Below are positions 32,217 to 44,100 of a DNA stretch of 64,000 bases, piece after piece. The stretch spans positions 45,560,507 to 45,624,506 of the forward strand of contig JASEVX010000008.1 of the NCBI GenBank assembly GCA_031761405.1. Direction: 5' to 3'. The notes under the pieces were generated by a model. It was not told the DNA's origin, made no database searches, and saw only the letters and a list, made by a program, of their open reading frames with translations. Each line of letters begins with the position of its first letter. Position 1 is the stretch's first letter. This stretch comes from Serripes groenlandicus. Taxonomy: Eukaryota > Mollusca > Bivalvia > Cardiida > Cardiidae. Made by a program: the position numbers and the translations under genes.

Positions 32217-34906
32217 TGAACACAAAATTGGAAAACGAGATTAAACAAAATACAAGACTTTCAATAGGGTTTTTATTTCATCGACTTTATTGGTGTAAAC
32301 ATAATTTATACATGTATCTTGATCAAACAAATATTGATTAACCCTTTCCTACTTGCATCGATGCATCTACAACGGACGACTTTTTGACAACATTGTGGCA
32401 CAATAAAAAATCAAAGCGCCAATGGCACTGTAGTGGCGATCGTATGGAAAATCCTGCAAAGTAACAAGCAGTATATCGGTGTAGGGCTTGCGATGACTCT
32501 GGTGCGGGTATATTTGAGAATGTATCAACCCTGCATCTTTTGACAGTAGAATAATGTTAGTTTGCCAGAATGTTGTCTTGGTGATTATTTAGTTACGTTC
32601 TGAAATTGGTCATGATGTGTTCAAAATTAGGCCATTCCAAAGTTATGAAAAATCTAGTTGGTATTCGATAGACTACCGTTTTAGCTCATTAGAATGACTA
32701 TTTGTAATCTAAATTGTTTGGGTAATCACATGTTTATCACCAGGTCGTTAGGCCATATTAAGATAAAATATATTTTACACTTTAGAAATGACTAAAGAAA
32801 GGAGAGAAAACAGTATCCATTAGTTTGGTGTTTGTTTCAATTATGTCCGATATTAAACAGGTCTGTTCAATTTAGTCCCTTCACATTGCATGATTGAGGG
32901 TTGTCACAGTGTATTTATATGTCTCTGAGGTTGTTAAACTGCTTCGAATAATGTGAGTGCAAAAACAAACACAAAACATGCTCCAAAAGCACAATTTCAC
33001 TATTTGCCAAACTGTTTAATTTATGAAAATATAGGCATATTATAATGCTAGATCTTCAAACTCAATTAGGCTACACTGTCAGCATTGATTGCTAATTGAC
33101 TCTAGAACGTGCAGACGTGTATACATAACGTGTGTACACACTGCCATCGTGTGTCCTTTAAACCTTTGTACACCAGTCTTATTATCTAGACGCTTTCATA
33201 TATTTAAACAAGTACAAAATAAAGCGTTTATAATATTGAGATTTACAAGCTTTTCTGGTTTTTGGTCTCGCGAGCTATTTATAGAACCTTTTGGAATTTC
33301 CAGATTTGAGTATCACCAGAGTTGTCGTTATTTGCAAGGCAGAACGCGCAATGATATTTATTATCTGCCAAATCATGACGAAGATAATCAGAGTACAACC
33401 AACTCCTGCCGAATCAGGTTAAAGGTCAAAAGGTTACGGTTGACTACAGTAAAAATAAAACGAGGCACAGGAGTATCATGATACTCTGCATAGCGTACCC
33501 AAGACGCCCGATGATATTTATTATCTGCCCAAACATGAAGAAAGATAATATGTAAATAGTTTAACTCTATTTAGATATTTTCTCGATAAATCTCAAATAT
33601 TAGTACCAATCCGGTATCAAAGTAGCACTAACATTATCATTATTAATCGTGTGCCTGCATCACTGATGGAACTATATATATATATGGGGTTTAACGGAAG
33701 TGAGTAAATTGCCTTTGCAGAAATATCCAACCGAAAAACTGATTTTAGGGAGATATTCCATATTTATGTCTAGATGTAATCAAAGTCGTCTGCTACACAT
33801 GTGTTGTATGTAAGAAACGGGGGTTAATGCATGTATCACCTCTCCTCGTCCTGTCTGTTGTTACATACGACCTTCACCCTTAATCAGATTCAGATGATTG
33901 TTGAACCCTTGTAGCATATAAATTTTGAAAAAAGTGCTTGGAAAAAAGAAGAAATTTCTCAATTTTAACTATTTCTTTTTTCTGCGAGTTTTCAACTATG
34001 TCTCTGTTAAATTTTTAATTTTACATATGGAATGTTTTTCATCTTAAAATGCTTTAAAAGCTAATCATAACCCACATATTATATCGAGTAAACGGTTCAA
34101 AATGTGAGCTGTTAGATTATTCTTGCCTTTCGGTTAAAAATGTGAGCTGTTAAAATATCCCGGTTTGTCGAGGTTTTACTACGTTTCAAACATAAGTTCC
34201 AAAAGGCGTCAGTTGCAGTTGATTACCCCAATTATTTCGGACAAAGCAGTGAACAGTGCTTCACTTAAACCAACTAAATAAATTATTGACAAGTGCAGAT
34301 CAAAATCGAGACTGTGCATCCATATATGAAATAACAATGCTTGTAAGAAGAATTTCTTCGAAACTTCCATGAGTTATTTAGTGAACAGTATAGAGCCCTG
34401 GAGGTCAATATGGGTAAATGCACAGGTTGTTTTGGATCATCACTGGCCGCAAATAAGCACAAAGCATGACACAATGATCAATATACAGTCAAACCTGTGC
34501 TAAAGACCCCCTTTGTATAGCAATTCCCTGTCTATTGTAACCACACATTTAATTTCCCAATCACTTATTTTCTGCATAAATGACCTTGCAATTAAAGACC
34601 GCATGTGAACAAAGACAATATTTGTTTCTTCCCATGGGTGGTCTTTAAACGCAGGTTGGACTGTAACTGCAAGGAATGATCAAACTAACAATACAACTAA
34701 ATGTCGGCAATAGCAGAACTATAGTATAATGGACTTGTATACATATATCATTTTTCAGGAATGTAAACAATAAAGAAATGCAAATTTTATATAACAACGG
34801 CACCTAATTGAATATAAAAATAAAGAAATACCAATGTAATAACAACCCACGTTAGTCATTACAAGAATAAAGAATCACCAATGTAACAAACCCTCATCAA
34901 TGAATA
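32217..34906. other. Intergenic stretch, no gene recognised
   Basis: A decayed TTAA-type MITE end (ACCCTTTCCTACTTGC) is at about 32341. An open frame of 130 codons at 33089-33481 has no family resemblance and is flanked by similar unorganised sequence. A short direct repeat (GATGATATTTATTATCTGCC type) occurs at about 33353 and 33511. Confidence 0.4.
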
Positions 34907-35629
34907 ACAAAAGGGCCATGATGGTCATGGATCGCTGACCTGTAATTAGTCGACCACATAGTCAACTACGATAACTCATTTTGCGGTCAGGTAAGCAAAT
35001 ACTAGAAAGTTAACAAGAAAGATTTACCTTCAATTTAGTCTAGTGACCTTGTTTTTACCTTAAATGACCCATTTTCAGACTAGGCCTAGATATCATCAAG
35101 ATAATCATTCTGACAAAATTAAACATGTTCAAGTAAAAAATACAGCTTTCAAAGTGTTAACAAGATTTTCCTTCAATTCGGCCTAGTAACCTAGTTTTTG
35201 ACCCGACATGACCATGTTCAAATTTAGCCAATATATAATCCAAACACCAATTCAGACAATTTCAGCATGCTCAAGTTAGAAATACGGCTTACAGAATGTT
35301 AAGAAGATTTTCTTCGGGAGTTTTAACAAGAATGTTCTCAAATTTTGCTATGTGCCCTTGTTCTTGACTCGAACTGTGACCTCAAAAGTGTTAAGATTTT
35401 CTTTCAACTTGACCTTGTGACCTAGTTTTTGACCTCACATGACCCAGTTTCAAACTTTGCCAAGATTTGATTGAGATGTATGTTCTGATAAACTTGCATG
35501 ATAAGATGCAAGATGTAGCCCGTAGAGTGTTAATAAGGCAAGTGTTGACGATGCACAACAGACGGATAGGGGACAAAAGGTGATCACAATAGCTAGCCTT
35601 GAGCACCTTATGCTCAGGTGAGCTAAAAA
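34907..35629 (+). mobile_element. Helentron-like element, family A, complete
   Basis: Starts ACAAAAGGGCCATGATGGTC (variant of ACAAGAGGGCCATGATGGCC), with a subterminal GCTGACCTG. The core consists of repeated units with GTTAACAAGATTTTCCTTC and CTAGTTTTTGACC. It ends with hairpin GAGCACCTTATGCTC, subterminal CTCAGGTGAGC and CTAAAAA. Family B begins four bases later. Confidence 0.75.
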
Positions 35630-35632
35630 TAA

Positions 35633-36609
35633 ACAAGAGGCCCATGAGGGCCTATGCTCTACTGGTATGGTTCTTTGGTAATTTTCAAAGAGCATGTATG
35701 TATGGTGAAGATCAGATAGTAAATGGAGGCTCTATTGTGTTCACAAGCTGCTTTATAGCAATTTTGACAATTTCAAAGGCCATAATCTAGTCTTGCATGG
35801 GCGGATCTGACTGGTTTGTGAAAGGAACAGAGCTCTCATTAATATTATACTACTATCTGAGTTTGGTGAAGATCGGATAGTAACTGAAGGCTCTATTGCG
35901 TTCACAAGCTGTATTAAACAATTTTGACAATTTCAAGGACCATAATTCAGTCATGCAAAGGCACATCTGGCAGGTTTTCCGAGCTCTCGTCAATATTTAA
36001 CTACTTTCTAAGTTTGGTGAAGATCAGATAGTAAATAGAGCCTCTATTGTGTTCACAAGCTCTTTTATAGCAATTTAGACAATTTCAAGGGCCATGATCC
36101 AGTCTTGCATGGGACGATGTGGCTGGTTTTCAAAACGGACTGAGCTCTTATTAATATTTAACTACGATCTAAGTTTGGTGCAGATCGGATAGTAAATGGA
36201 GGCTCTATTGTGTTCACAAGCTATATATAATTTCAAGGGCCATAATCCAGTTTTGCATGGGCGGATCTGTCTGGTTTGCGAAAGGAACTGAGCTCTCATG
36301 GATATCTAACTACTGTATAAGTTTGATTGAGATACAATAAAAACTGAAGACTTTATCGCATTCACAAGCTCTATTATAGCAATTCTGACAATTTCAAGGG
36401 CCATAATTCAGTCTTGCATGGGTGGATCTGGCTGGTTTGCGAAAGAAACCAATATCTCATTTAAATCTAACTACTGTATAAGTTTTATACAATCAAAACT
36501 GAAGACTGTATCGCGTTCACAAGCAATTGTTTACGGACAGACAGACACGCATATGACGGACACCACACCACGGCATAAGCTCTTCTAGCCTTTGGCCAGT
36601 AGAGATAAA
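35633..36609 (+). mobile_element. Helentron-like element, family B, complete
   Basis: Starts ACAAGAGGCCCATGAGGGCC, with subterminal CTCTACTGG. The core holds five to six ~165-bp units (GGTGAAGATCGGATAGTAAA, CTATTGTGTTCACAAGCT, AGTCTTGCATGGGCGGATCT). It ends in TTTGGCCAGTAGAG then ATAAAAA. Other copies: 38473-38955 (+) and 62581-63294 (-). Confidence 0.75.
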
Positions 36610-36790
36610 AATACCAATGTAAAAAAACAGCCCCCAATTAGTGAATATAAAAATATAGAAATACCAATGTAATATAACAGCCCAACATTAGTGAATATTC
36701 AAATAAAGAAATACCAATGTAAAACAGCAAGTCCACATCAGTGTGGTAAATTGTGATATACTAAAATCATCAGCTGAATGTTTCTATAAC
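36610..36790. repeat. Short repeats with AATAAAGAAATACCAATGTAA
   Basis: Three or four ~50-bp units with AAATACCAATGTAAAA-AACAGC. A similar block precedes family A at 34800-34890, so the A-B pair sits between related short repeats. Confidence 0.55.
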
Positions 36791-37016
36791 TTAACCCTTT
36801 CCCACTTGCGCGCATGTTTTGTTGCATTTGGAGAAGACAACATTTAAAACCCTGACAAAAGGAGAAATTGCTCACAATGAGCAACTTCTTCTTTTGCCAA
36901 AATGTTTTCAATTCTATATAATAATTACACCTTAATTGATACAGACTGTTCATATTTGTGCCCTATGTGTTGTTCTAAAGGCGTCTGCTGCAAATTTGTT
37001 TCATGTGGGAAAGGTC
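36791..37016. mobile_element. TTAA-type hairpin MITE
   Basis: Starts TTAACCCTTTCCCACTTGC; central hairpin arms AAAAGGAGAAATTGCTCA and its complement; ends near GTGGGAAAGGT. The right TTAA is decayed. Confidence 0.7.
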
Positions 37017-37021
37017 TAAAC

Positions 37022-37082
37022 TGTAGGAAGAGTGACAACCTTGTGATCAAAAGGTCCCAGGTTTAAATCCTGTAAGAGCAGG
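37022..37082 (+). mobile_element. tRNA-like SINE head remnant
   Basis: CTGTAGGAAGAGTGACAACC and a B-box-like CAGGTTTAAATCC, with anticodon-arm-like sequence between. No body is recognised. Confidence 0.35.
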
Positions 37083-37300
37083 GTTAACCCTTTCCCACAT
37101 ACAGCAAATCTGCAGCATATGACTTTGAAAACATGTTGACAAAAACCTGAAAAATCTCCATAAAAGATAGCTTAATTGTTAAATAAAATTGAAAACATTG
37201 TGGCCAAAGGAGAAATTGCTCATCATGAGTAATTTCACCTTTGGCCACAATGTTTTCCAAAGTCGTCTGCTGCTATTGTGTCAAAATGCGTCGGCAGGCA
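37083..37300. mobile_element. TTAA-type hairpin MITE
   Basis: TTAACCCTTTCCCACATAC at the left; GTGGCCAAAGGAGAAATTGC mirrored by the following arm; right end decayed before a C-run/CA microsatellite at 37327. Confidence 0.7.
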
Positions 37301-38060
37301 GGAAAGTTTTAAAAATGTTGGATGTCACCCCCCCCCCCCAAACACACACACAGAACAGAATACTGGATGATAAATCACTTATCAGATAAGTGACTAATAT
37401 AAGCTGAAAGAACTTAACAAATAACAATATATAACAATTGTTAAATGGGTAAATATAGATCTCGTGACATATGTCATTTAATAACAAAATAAAAACATAA
37501 ATAAACCATAATCCTCATTTAAGGTAAACTAGAAATATCACTGAAGGTGATGAATACCCCCAGCTGGTGCCGGACAATATACATATGTATGAGAAATTCA
37601 AGGGGCCATAACTCATTTAAAAATAATTCCAGTGCAACACGCCAACAATATGCACAACTAGGCTTGGTATCAATCATTCTTGTGAAGTTATATTGAATTC
37701 TGACCAAGGGTTGCTGAGAAATAGTGTTCACAAGAAATGTCCACAGACCAACAAACCGACAAGCGCGACTCCTATATAGCTGTATAACTACAGATCCTTT
37801 GCCCAAGTTACCCCCAAAAAGAGTCCCTGGGTGATGGTCGCTGGCTCATCAATTGGCCTTCACCACCAGGCCATGTTACCAATACATCTATAACCTATAT
37901 ATACATAAGCGTATTGATATGTGTTGAAACAATCTGGTAAAAATATACATTATTATGGAATGTAAATTGATTTTTTTTGCATTGAATATAAAACATGGCA
38001 AGCAAACTGAAATAAACATGAATGAACTAATCTAGAACTAATCTAGAACTGGTCTCTGGA
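37301..38060. other. Unclassified sequence between MITEs
   Basis: 37520-37810 has the style of another dispersed repeat (CACTGAAGGTGATGAATACC, GGCCATAACTC, then ACAGACCAACAAACCGACAAG), but only this copy is present. The rest is unrecognised. Confidence 0.35.
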
Positions 38061-38066
38061 TTTCTT

Positions 38067-38241
38067 TTAGCTATTCCCACATACAAGTAATCTGCAGAAG
38101 ACGAATTTGATCATGGTATAAATATGGTAACTTTCTACAAATGAAAGAACAGTTATTGATTAAAGTTGAAAACATTTTGGCAAAAGGAAATATTTCTGTT
38201 GCCGTCATAAAAAAGCATCTATATGTGGGAAAAGGTTAAGC
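38067..38241. mobile_element. TTAA-type hairpin MITE, decayed
   Basis: ATTCCCACATACAAGTAATC at left, TATGTGGGAAAAGGTTAAG at right; central arms shortened. Confidence 0.55.
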
Positions 38242-38472
38242 TAACAGCAGAAACCCTGCCCCTAAAACAGATAACATTTGATGCTTTTACTGCAGACAAT
38301 CCTTACATTGTTAAAGGACACACATTATTAATCTATTTTTAACAAGGAACATCAGGTCAACTTTCACCCTTTATCTAAAGGTTATTCCAAAAAACACCCA
38401 TGTGTTATTTACGGAAGTTTCTAAGAAAATCAGGAATCATGAAAAACGTCCAGTATTTGATTTTTTGAAAAA

Positions 38473-38955
38473 CAAGAGGCCCATGAAGGCCTATGCTCTA
38501 CTGGGATGGTTCTCTGGTCATTTTCAATCCAGAGCATGTATATATGGTGAAGATCGGATAGTAAATGGAAGCTCTATTGTGTTCACAAGCTGTATTATAG
38601 CAACAATTTCAAGGGCCATAATCCAGTCTTGCATGGGCGGATGTGGCTGGTTTTCAAAACAGACTTAGCTCTCATTATTATTTAACTACTATCTATGTTT
38701 GGTGAAGATCGGATAGTAAATGGAGGCTCTATTGTGTTCACAAGCTATATTATAGCAATTTTAATAATTTCAAGGGCCATAATCCAGTCTTGCATGGGCG
38801 GATCTGGCTGGTTAGCGAAAGGAACCGAGCTCTTATGGATATCTAACTACTATATAAGTTTGATTGAGATACAATCAAGACTGTATCGCGTTCACAAGCA
38901 ATTGTTTACGGACGACGGACACCACGCCACGGCATAAGCTCTTCTGGCCTCTGGA
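38473..38955 (+). mobile_element. Helentron-like element, family B, shorter copy
   Basis: Same ACAAGAGGCCCATGAAGGCC start and TATGCTCTACTGG subterminal repeat as 35633. Two to three core units are present. The 3' module reaches CATAAGCTCTTCTGGCC but the last ~15 bases are replaced. Confidence 0.7.
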
Positions 38956-39153
38956 CGTTTATTATCTCCATGTCTGCTTAATGAAAGCATTGCAGAAAAT
39001 ATTGTGAAATAAGTGTTTGTTATACATCAATGACCCCCAGAATGGCAACAATTTTTTCAGGAAATTAGTCAAAGGTTGATGTCAAAGTTTTTACCATAAA
39101 AGTTATTCAAGGAACACAGGGTCAAACATGTTGGTATCACTAGAAAAGCCTTG

Positions 39154-39344
39154 CAGAGCTCTAGATAAGGGGCATATTTCATGTTCTGAAATCCTTATTT
39201 GATACTTACACCCTATGTTGTGGGTACTCAAAAGGATCGTCTGAGTGAGACAAGTCTTTTGAGTACCCACAACATTGGGTTTGGTTGAGTATTAAGAGAT
39301 ATTGTGGGGAAAGACCAGGTCACTCCCCCTTATCTAGTCCTCTG
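39154..39344. mobile_element. hAT-like foldback MITE
   Basis: Ends CAGAGCTCTAGATAAGGGGC and CTTATCTAGTCCTCTG. Central palindrome around GGGTACTCAAAAG and CTTTTGAGTACCC. Same family as 20096 and 43486. Confidence 0.75.
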
Positions 39345-39499
39345 GAAAGGTCTTGTCACAAGAAATACACATCCTTAATATGAAAAGCAGTATCAGCAGT
39401 ACATGTAAGTTCAAAACGTATGGCTAATTTGAAAGTCATTGAAAAAGTAACTCAAATGTTGTTGATTGAGAATTAACAACATTTTCAACAATGTTCAGT

Positions 39500-39735
39500 C
39501 ATTTCATGTTGGCAAGTTCCCCAAAGCTTGTGCTACCTGGATTTCTCACACCAGAACTCCACAAAACATTCTTTCTTCAGCAACTGGCTGCCTTTCCACA
39601 TAGACTGTTAGACCATGATTGGTAGGCGAATGACATTTGTCTCATTTACTTTTATCAAATGTCTGCCAAGCTTGGGTTCAAACTCACAACCCTTGGATTG
39701 ACAGCCTCTGTGGCTTCCAACTACTAGGGCTGGGC
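39500..39735 (-). mobile_element. SINE family A
   Basis: Complement of the tRNA-like head (GTTTGAACCCAAGC region at about 39665-39685) and body (CAACTGGCTGCCTTTCCACA), as in 24440-24645 and 49547. The A-box region is decayed. Confidence 0.65.
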
Positions 39736-40119
39736 TATTTTTGTACATAATACACCAAAGACCTCAAAAATATTATGGCAGAAGTACAAATTTCTAATTA
39801 TGAGCAATTTTACTTTTGTTTGATCTTCATAGGTGATTACCAGAGCTCCGTTTACACTACTCAGAAGAAACTGACATTTAATGAAATATGACCATATTTT
39901 CCTAACTTCATGGGTATTTAGAATTCTAATTCTATAAAAACATTAAGCTGTATGAAAAATCATGTAGTGATAAATTATTGCACTTATTAATTTTGTTTTG
40001 AAACAGATTTTGTGACGTTTTATTTTGTACTGTTTTATTTTGCGTTGTTTTATATGATATAATAATTGTGCAGTTATCTTATTTCTTACATAAAATAAAT
40101 TATTATATACCTACTATGA

Positions 40120-40690
40120 ATCAAAGTATTTGATTGGACGAGAAGCAGTCATGTGTGATTCAATAAAAAAATGACTATTTGACTCCTTTTCGCTTTTTTT
40201 CAAAAATTCGGGTCCAATAGTCCATTTTCGAGTCAAATAGTTCATCTGTAACATGGCACTCGCGTCTAAAAGGTGACGTTATTGTTTGAAATGACGTCAT
40301 GCACGTGCATAACCAACATTTTAACGCGCATGCCATGTAACAGTATACCGCATTCTTCCTGCATTTACAATAATAATCCTGTGTTTATGTTAGAATCTAC
40401 ATTTATGTTACATAAATTTACCCAATTAAAATTATGACAGCAATGTAATAAATAAACTAGTTAAAATATGCATTTTTCATGAAGATATATAATAAAACAG
40501 CTATTTACTCCTTTTGAGTTCAATGGTGAAAAACTATTCTTTCTCGCAAATGACTATTGACCCGAAATAGAGAACTATTGACCTCGACTTCGTTTCAGTC
40601 AATAGTTCTCTATTTCGGGTCAATAGTCATTCACTTGGAAGAATAGTTTTTCACTATTGACCTCAAGAGAGTTATTAGCTGTATAATATT
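40120..40690. mobile_element. Element with ~150-bp near-perfect palindrome
   Basis: 40523-40672 folds into a long hairpin: GACCCGAAATAGAGAACTAT is mirrored by ATAGTTCTCTATTTCGGGTC around a TCGACTTCGTTTC loop, with outer pairing of GTGAAAAACTATTCTT and AAGAATAGTTTTTCAC. The left half (40120-40380) holds partial copies of the same words (GACTATTTGACTCC, AATAGTCCATTTTCGAGTC), so the element may extend over the whole range. Confidence 0.65.
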
Positions 40691-40956
40691 GCGCTGTTTT
40701 ACATAAAATATTGCATTGTCATAATTTATGTATGGCATAAAAATATCAATAATACATTTATATCAAAGATTTCTTATGACATTGAAAATAGTATATAGAG
40801 CTAAAACAATTTAAATCATAACAATGGGACAGATAACACAATTTAAATCTTGCAGAACAATACAAAAATTCTGTAACTTTTAAATACGTCCAGCTTATAT
40901 TGACATTTCAGGTTATGTCACTAATGTGTGAAGAAAAGATGTTTGAAACCCGTCTT

Positions 40957-41100
40957 CTAGTTCTCTTTTGAAGAATTAGTACAGTAACAGTACTTCCGCA
41001 GGTCTGGATACTTGTCCTGTATACATATGGGTTGGTTACCATAGAGATTGAGTCGACTGATATCGTCTATCACAGTATAAGTTCCAGCAGTCATATTGAC
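40957..41100 (-). CDS. DUF229 gene, last coding exon
   Basis: Acceptor TTTCAG|GTCA; stop TAG at 40959-40957. It encodes 47 residues with YGNQPICIQDKYPDLRKYCY, the Cys-rich family end. Confidence 0.87.
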   Translation of the reverse strand, partial: VNMTAGTYTVIDDISRLNLYGNQPICIQDKYPDLRKYCYCTNSSKEN

Positions 41101-44100
41101 CTGAAATGATAATAAATCTTAATTAAACCATTTCCCATATATGACAAATCTGCAGTAGACAACTTTTGAAAACACCTTGGGAAAATGAGAAATTACTGAT
41201 AACCCTTTCTCACATATGACAAAACTACAGCTGTAACATTTGAAATCATCTAGGTGAAAGTATGAAAAATCTCTATAAATAATAATGTAGTTATAGAAAA
41301 GAGTTGAAAACATTGTGGCGAAAGGGTAATTGCTCATCATGAGCTGTTTCCTGCAAATGCATCAAATTGGGTGAGTGAGTGAGTGAGTGAGTGAAGTGGA
41401 TAGGGTTAATTAACAATTTATCCTGTTCCAACAATATTTTCAACTTGATTAAAAACAAGAGGGCTATGATGGCCCTGGATCGCTTACCTGAGTTATGTAA
41501 TGTGATAGGAACATTTCTACAGAATTTCTTGAAAATTGGCCTGACCCTTTGGGAGGAGAAGATTTGTTAAGTTTTTACTATAGCCCCGAGCTCTGGCAGC
41601 CATGTTTTCCTACCAATCAACATGGCTTGAAGGCATCTGATAGAGGGTCACCCAAGGAACATTTCTACAAAATTATTTGAAAATCAGCCTGACACTTTCG
41701 GAGCAGAAGATTTTTTAAATTTTCACTATAGCCATATAAGGCAAAATAGCCCCACCCCCTGGTGGCCATGTTTTTTAACCAATCAACATGGCTTGAAGGA
41801 ATCTGATAGAGGGGTCACCCAAGGAACAATCCTACAAAATTATTTGAAAACCAGCCAAATAGTTTGGGAGAAGAAGATTTGTAAAGTTTTCACTATAGCC
41901 ATATAATTCAAAATAACCCTGCCCCCCTGGCGGCCATGTATTTCAACCAATCAATATGGTTTGAAGGAATCTGAGAGAGGGTCATACAAGGAAATTTTCT
42001 ACAAAATTAATTGAAAATCGGCTAAAAAGTTTTGTTAGAGAAGAATTTTAAAGTTTTTTCTTTTGGTTGCCATGATAACCAGAATTTTGCATGGATCTAA
42101 GTTATTTGCAGGAATTTAGGAGAGGACATTGAGAGGATGCTTCCTATGAAGTTTCATCCCAATTGGCCAAGCGGTTAGGGAGGATATGTTTTCAGCCAGT
42201 GTAGCTAAAACAGTTGAAAGCGGTGTTAAAAATCATACATCAATACAACTGATCTTCAAAAGTCGAGTAAATTTAAATAATATACATGTGTCACTTTTAA
42301 CTCCTTGCACATTTAAACCTGATATTTAATTCTAATATAATCCTTTCCCAAATACCAAAAATTTGCAGCAGAACTATTTGAAAACATCTGTGCTAAACTA
42401 TGTTTAACTTCTAAAAATGTAAGTGTTATCACCGAAAAGAGTTGAAACACTGAGTCAAATAGAGAAATTGTTCATCATGAGCAATTTCTCCTTCTGTCAA
42501 AATGTTTTCAAAAGTCGTCTGTTGCAATGGCGTCAGAAAGCGTCTACATTGTGGGAAAGAATTAAACAGAATTTCAACAAGAAACCGCTGAAGACGGTAA
42601 GGCCGGATTGTCGGCAATTTGACCTTGAAAATCGACAAACCAAGGTCAAGGTCAAAGTAACCATAGAAATCGATAGAACTTGTTACTGGTTACCTTCAGG
42701 CAAAGTTTCAAGTTTGTAACCCTTTCCAGTGCTGAGATTTTGCCTCAACCTGAAACTTTAACCAAAATGTTGACGGACAGACAGAGCACCAGACGGACAT
42801 CGCCAATCTATAGACCGGAATTGCTAGAGCAATCCGGCCAATAAAATCAATTAACAGCATGACTAAAACCGTCATCCTGACACTGGGGATTCAATTATAA
42901 GCCATAATTGAACAGAGTTCCAAATATTGTTGCAACAGGAGAAATGCTCATTATGAGTAATATCTCCTTTTATCACAATGTTTTCAAAATCTGTTTGCTT
43001 CAAAAGCGTCAAAATGACTCTGCAAGTGGGCAAGGGTTAACCCTTTCCCTCATATAGACACTTTCTGACGCCTCTGCAATGGATAGCATTTTTCCACTTT
43101 TAGTCATAGGTTATCCATTCAATTATAGAGATTTTCTATTTTTTGACAAAATGTGTTCAAAGTCGACTTCAGCAGAATTGTCATATGAGGGAAAGGGTTA
43201 ACATATATTTTTGTACAAGCATATAGTACTAACCTGTATTGTTGCCTCGTACAGCCCTTTGTTTGGTCCTGTTTCCATGGTTACCTGAAAGTGGGCGTGG
43301 TCTATGTTGATGTTCTGACTAAAATTAGCCACTCTCTGATCATCGTCTTGGGACTTCTGGAACATTAGGACCTAGTAAAGTACAGAAATGGCTTTGATTA
43401 ACCTCTTCCCTGACAAAGGCAATGTCTTTTGTCTTTGCAGGCAGACAACATCGTGGAAAAAGGTGATATTGTTGATATTGAGTATGGAGTTCTAGATAAC
43501 GGGCATATTTCATGTTCTAAAATCCTTATTTAACATTCAAACCCTATGTTGTGGGTACTCAAAAAACCCAACTCAGTGAGACTATTCTTTTGAGTACCCA
43601 CAACCTAAGATTTGAGTGAGCAATAAGAGAAATATTGTGTGGAAAAGACCTGTTCACTCCCCTTTATCTACTCCTCTGTTGAGTACCTTATTTATGGGCA
43701 AAATGTCCATTTGCAGAATGCAGCAGTCTTGAACCAAAGATTTGGATACAGACATCAAAAGTCATTTATTTGTTAATGAAAACTTGTTTAACAATACATG
43801 CTAAAGTTTCAAGTGAGAAATTGTATTTTCAAAATGAAAACCAGTATTTTAAAAGCAGAAGTATTGTTGGCAAAGGAGAAATTGTTCAGTTTCACTAATT
43901 TTTATTTTGCCCAGTCATCAGCTGCAGAGGCATTAAATGTTCTTTTTATCAGCTTTTACTGAGAATAAACACGAGGGCTATGATGAACCTGGAATCGCTC
44001 ACCTGAATTATGGACTTGGAGGAATCTGATAGAGGGTCAGGTCAACCAGGGTACATTTCTACAAAATTATTTGAAAATCGGCCAGACGCTTTTGGAGGAT

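Noticed and set aside
33089..33481. 130-codon open frame as a possible gene
   Set aside because: No domain, no splice partner, no homologous pattern elsewhere; length is within chance for this size of window.
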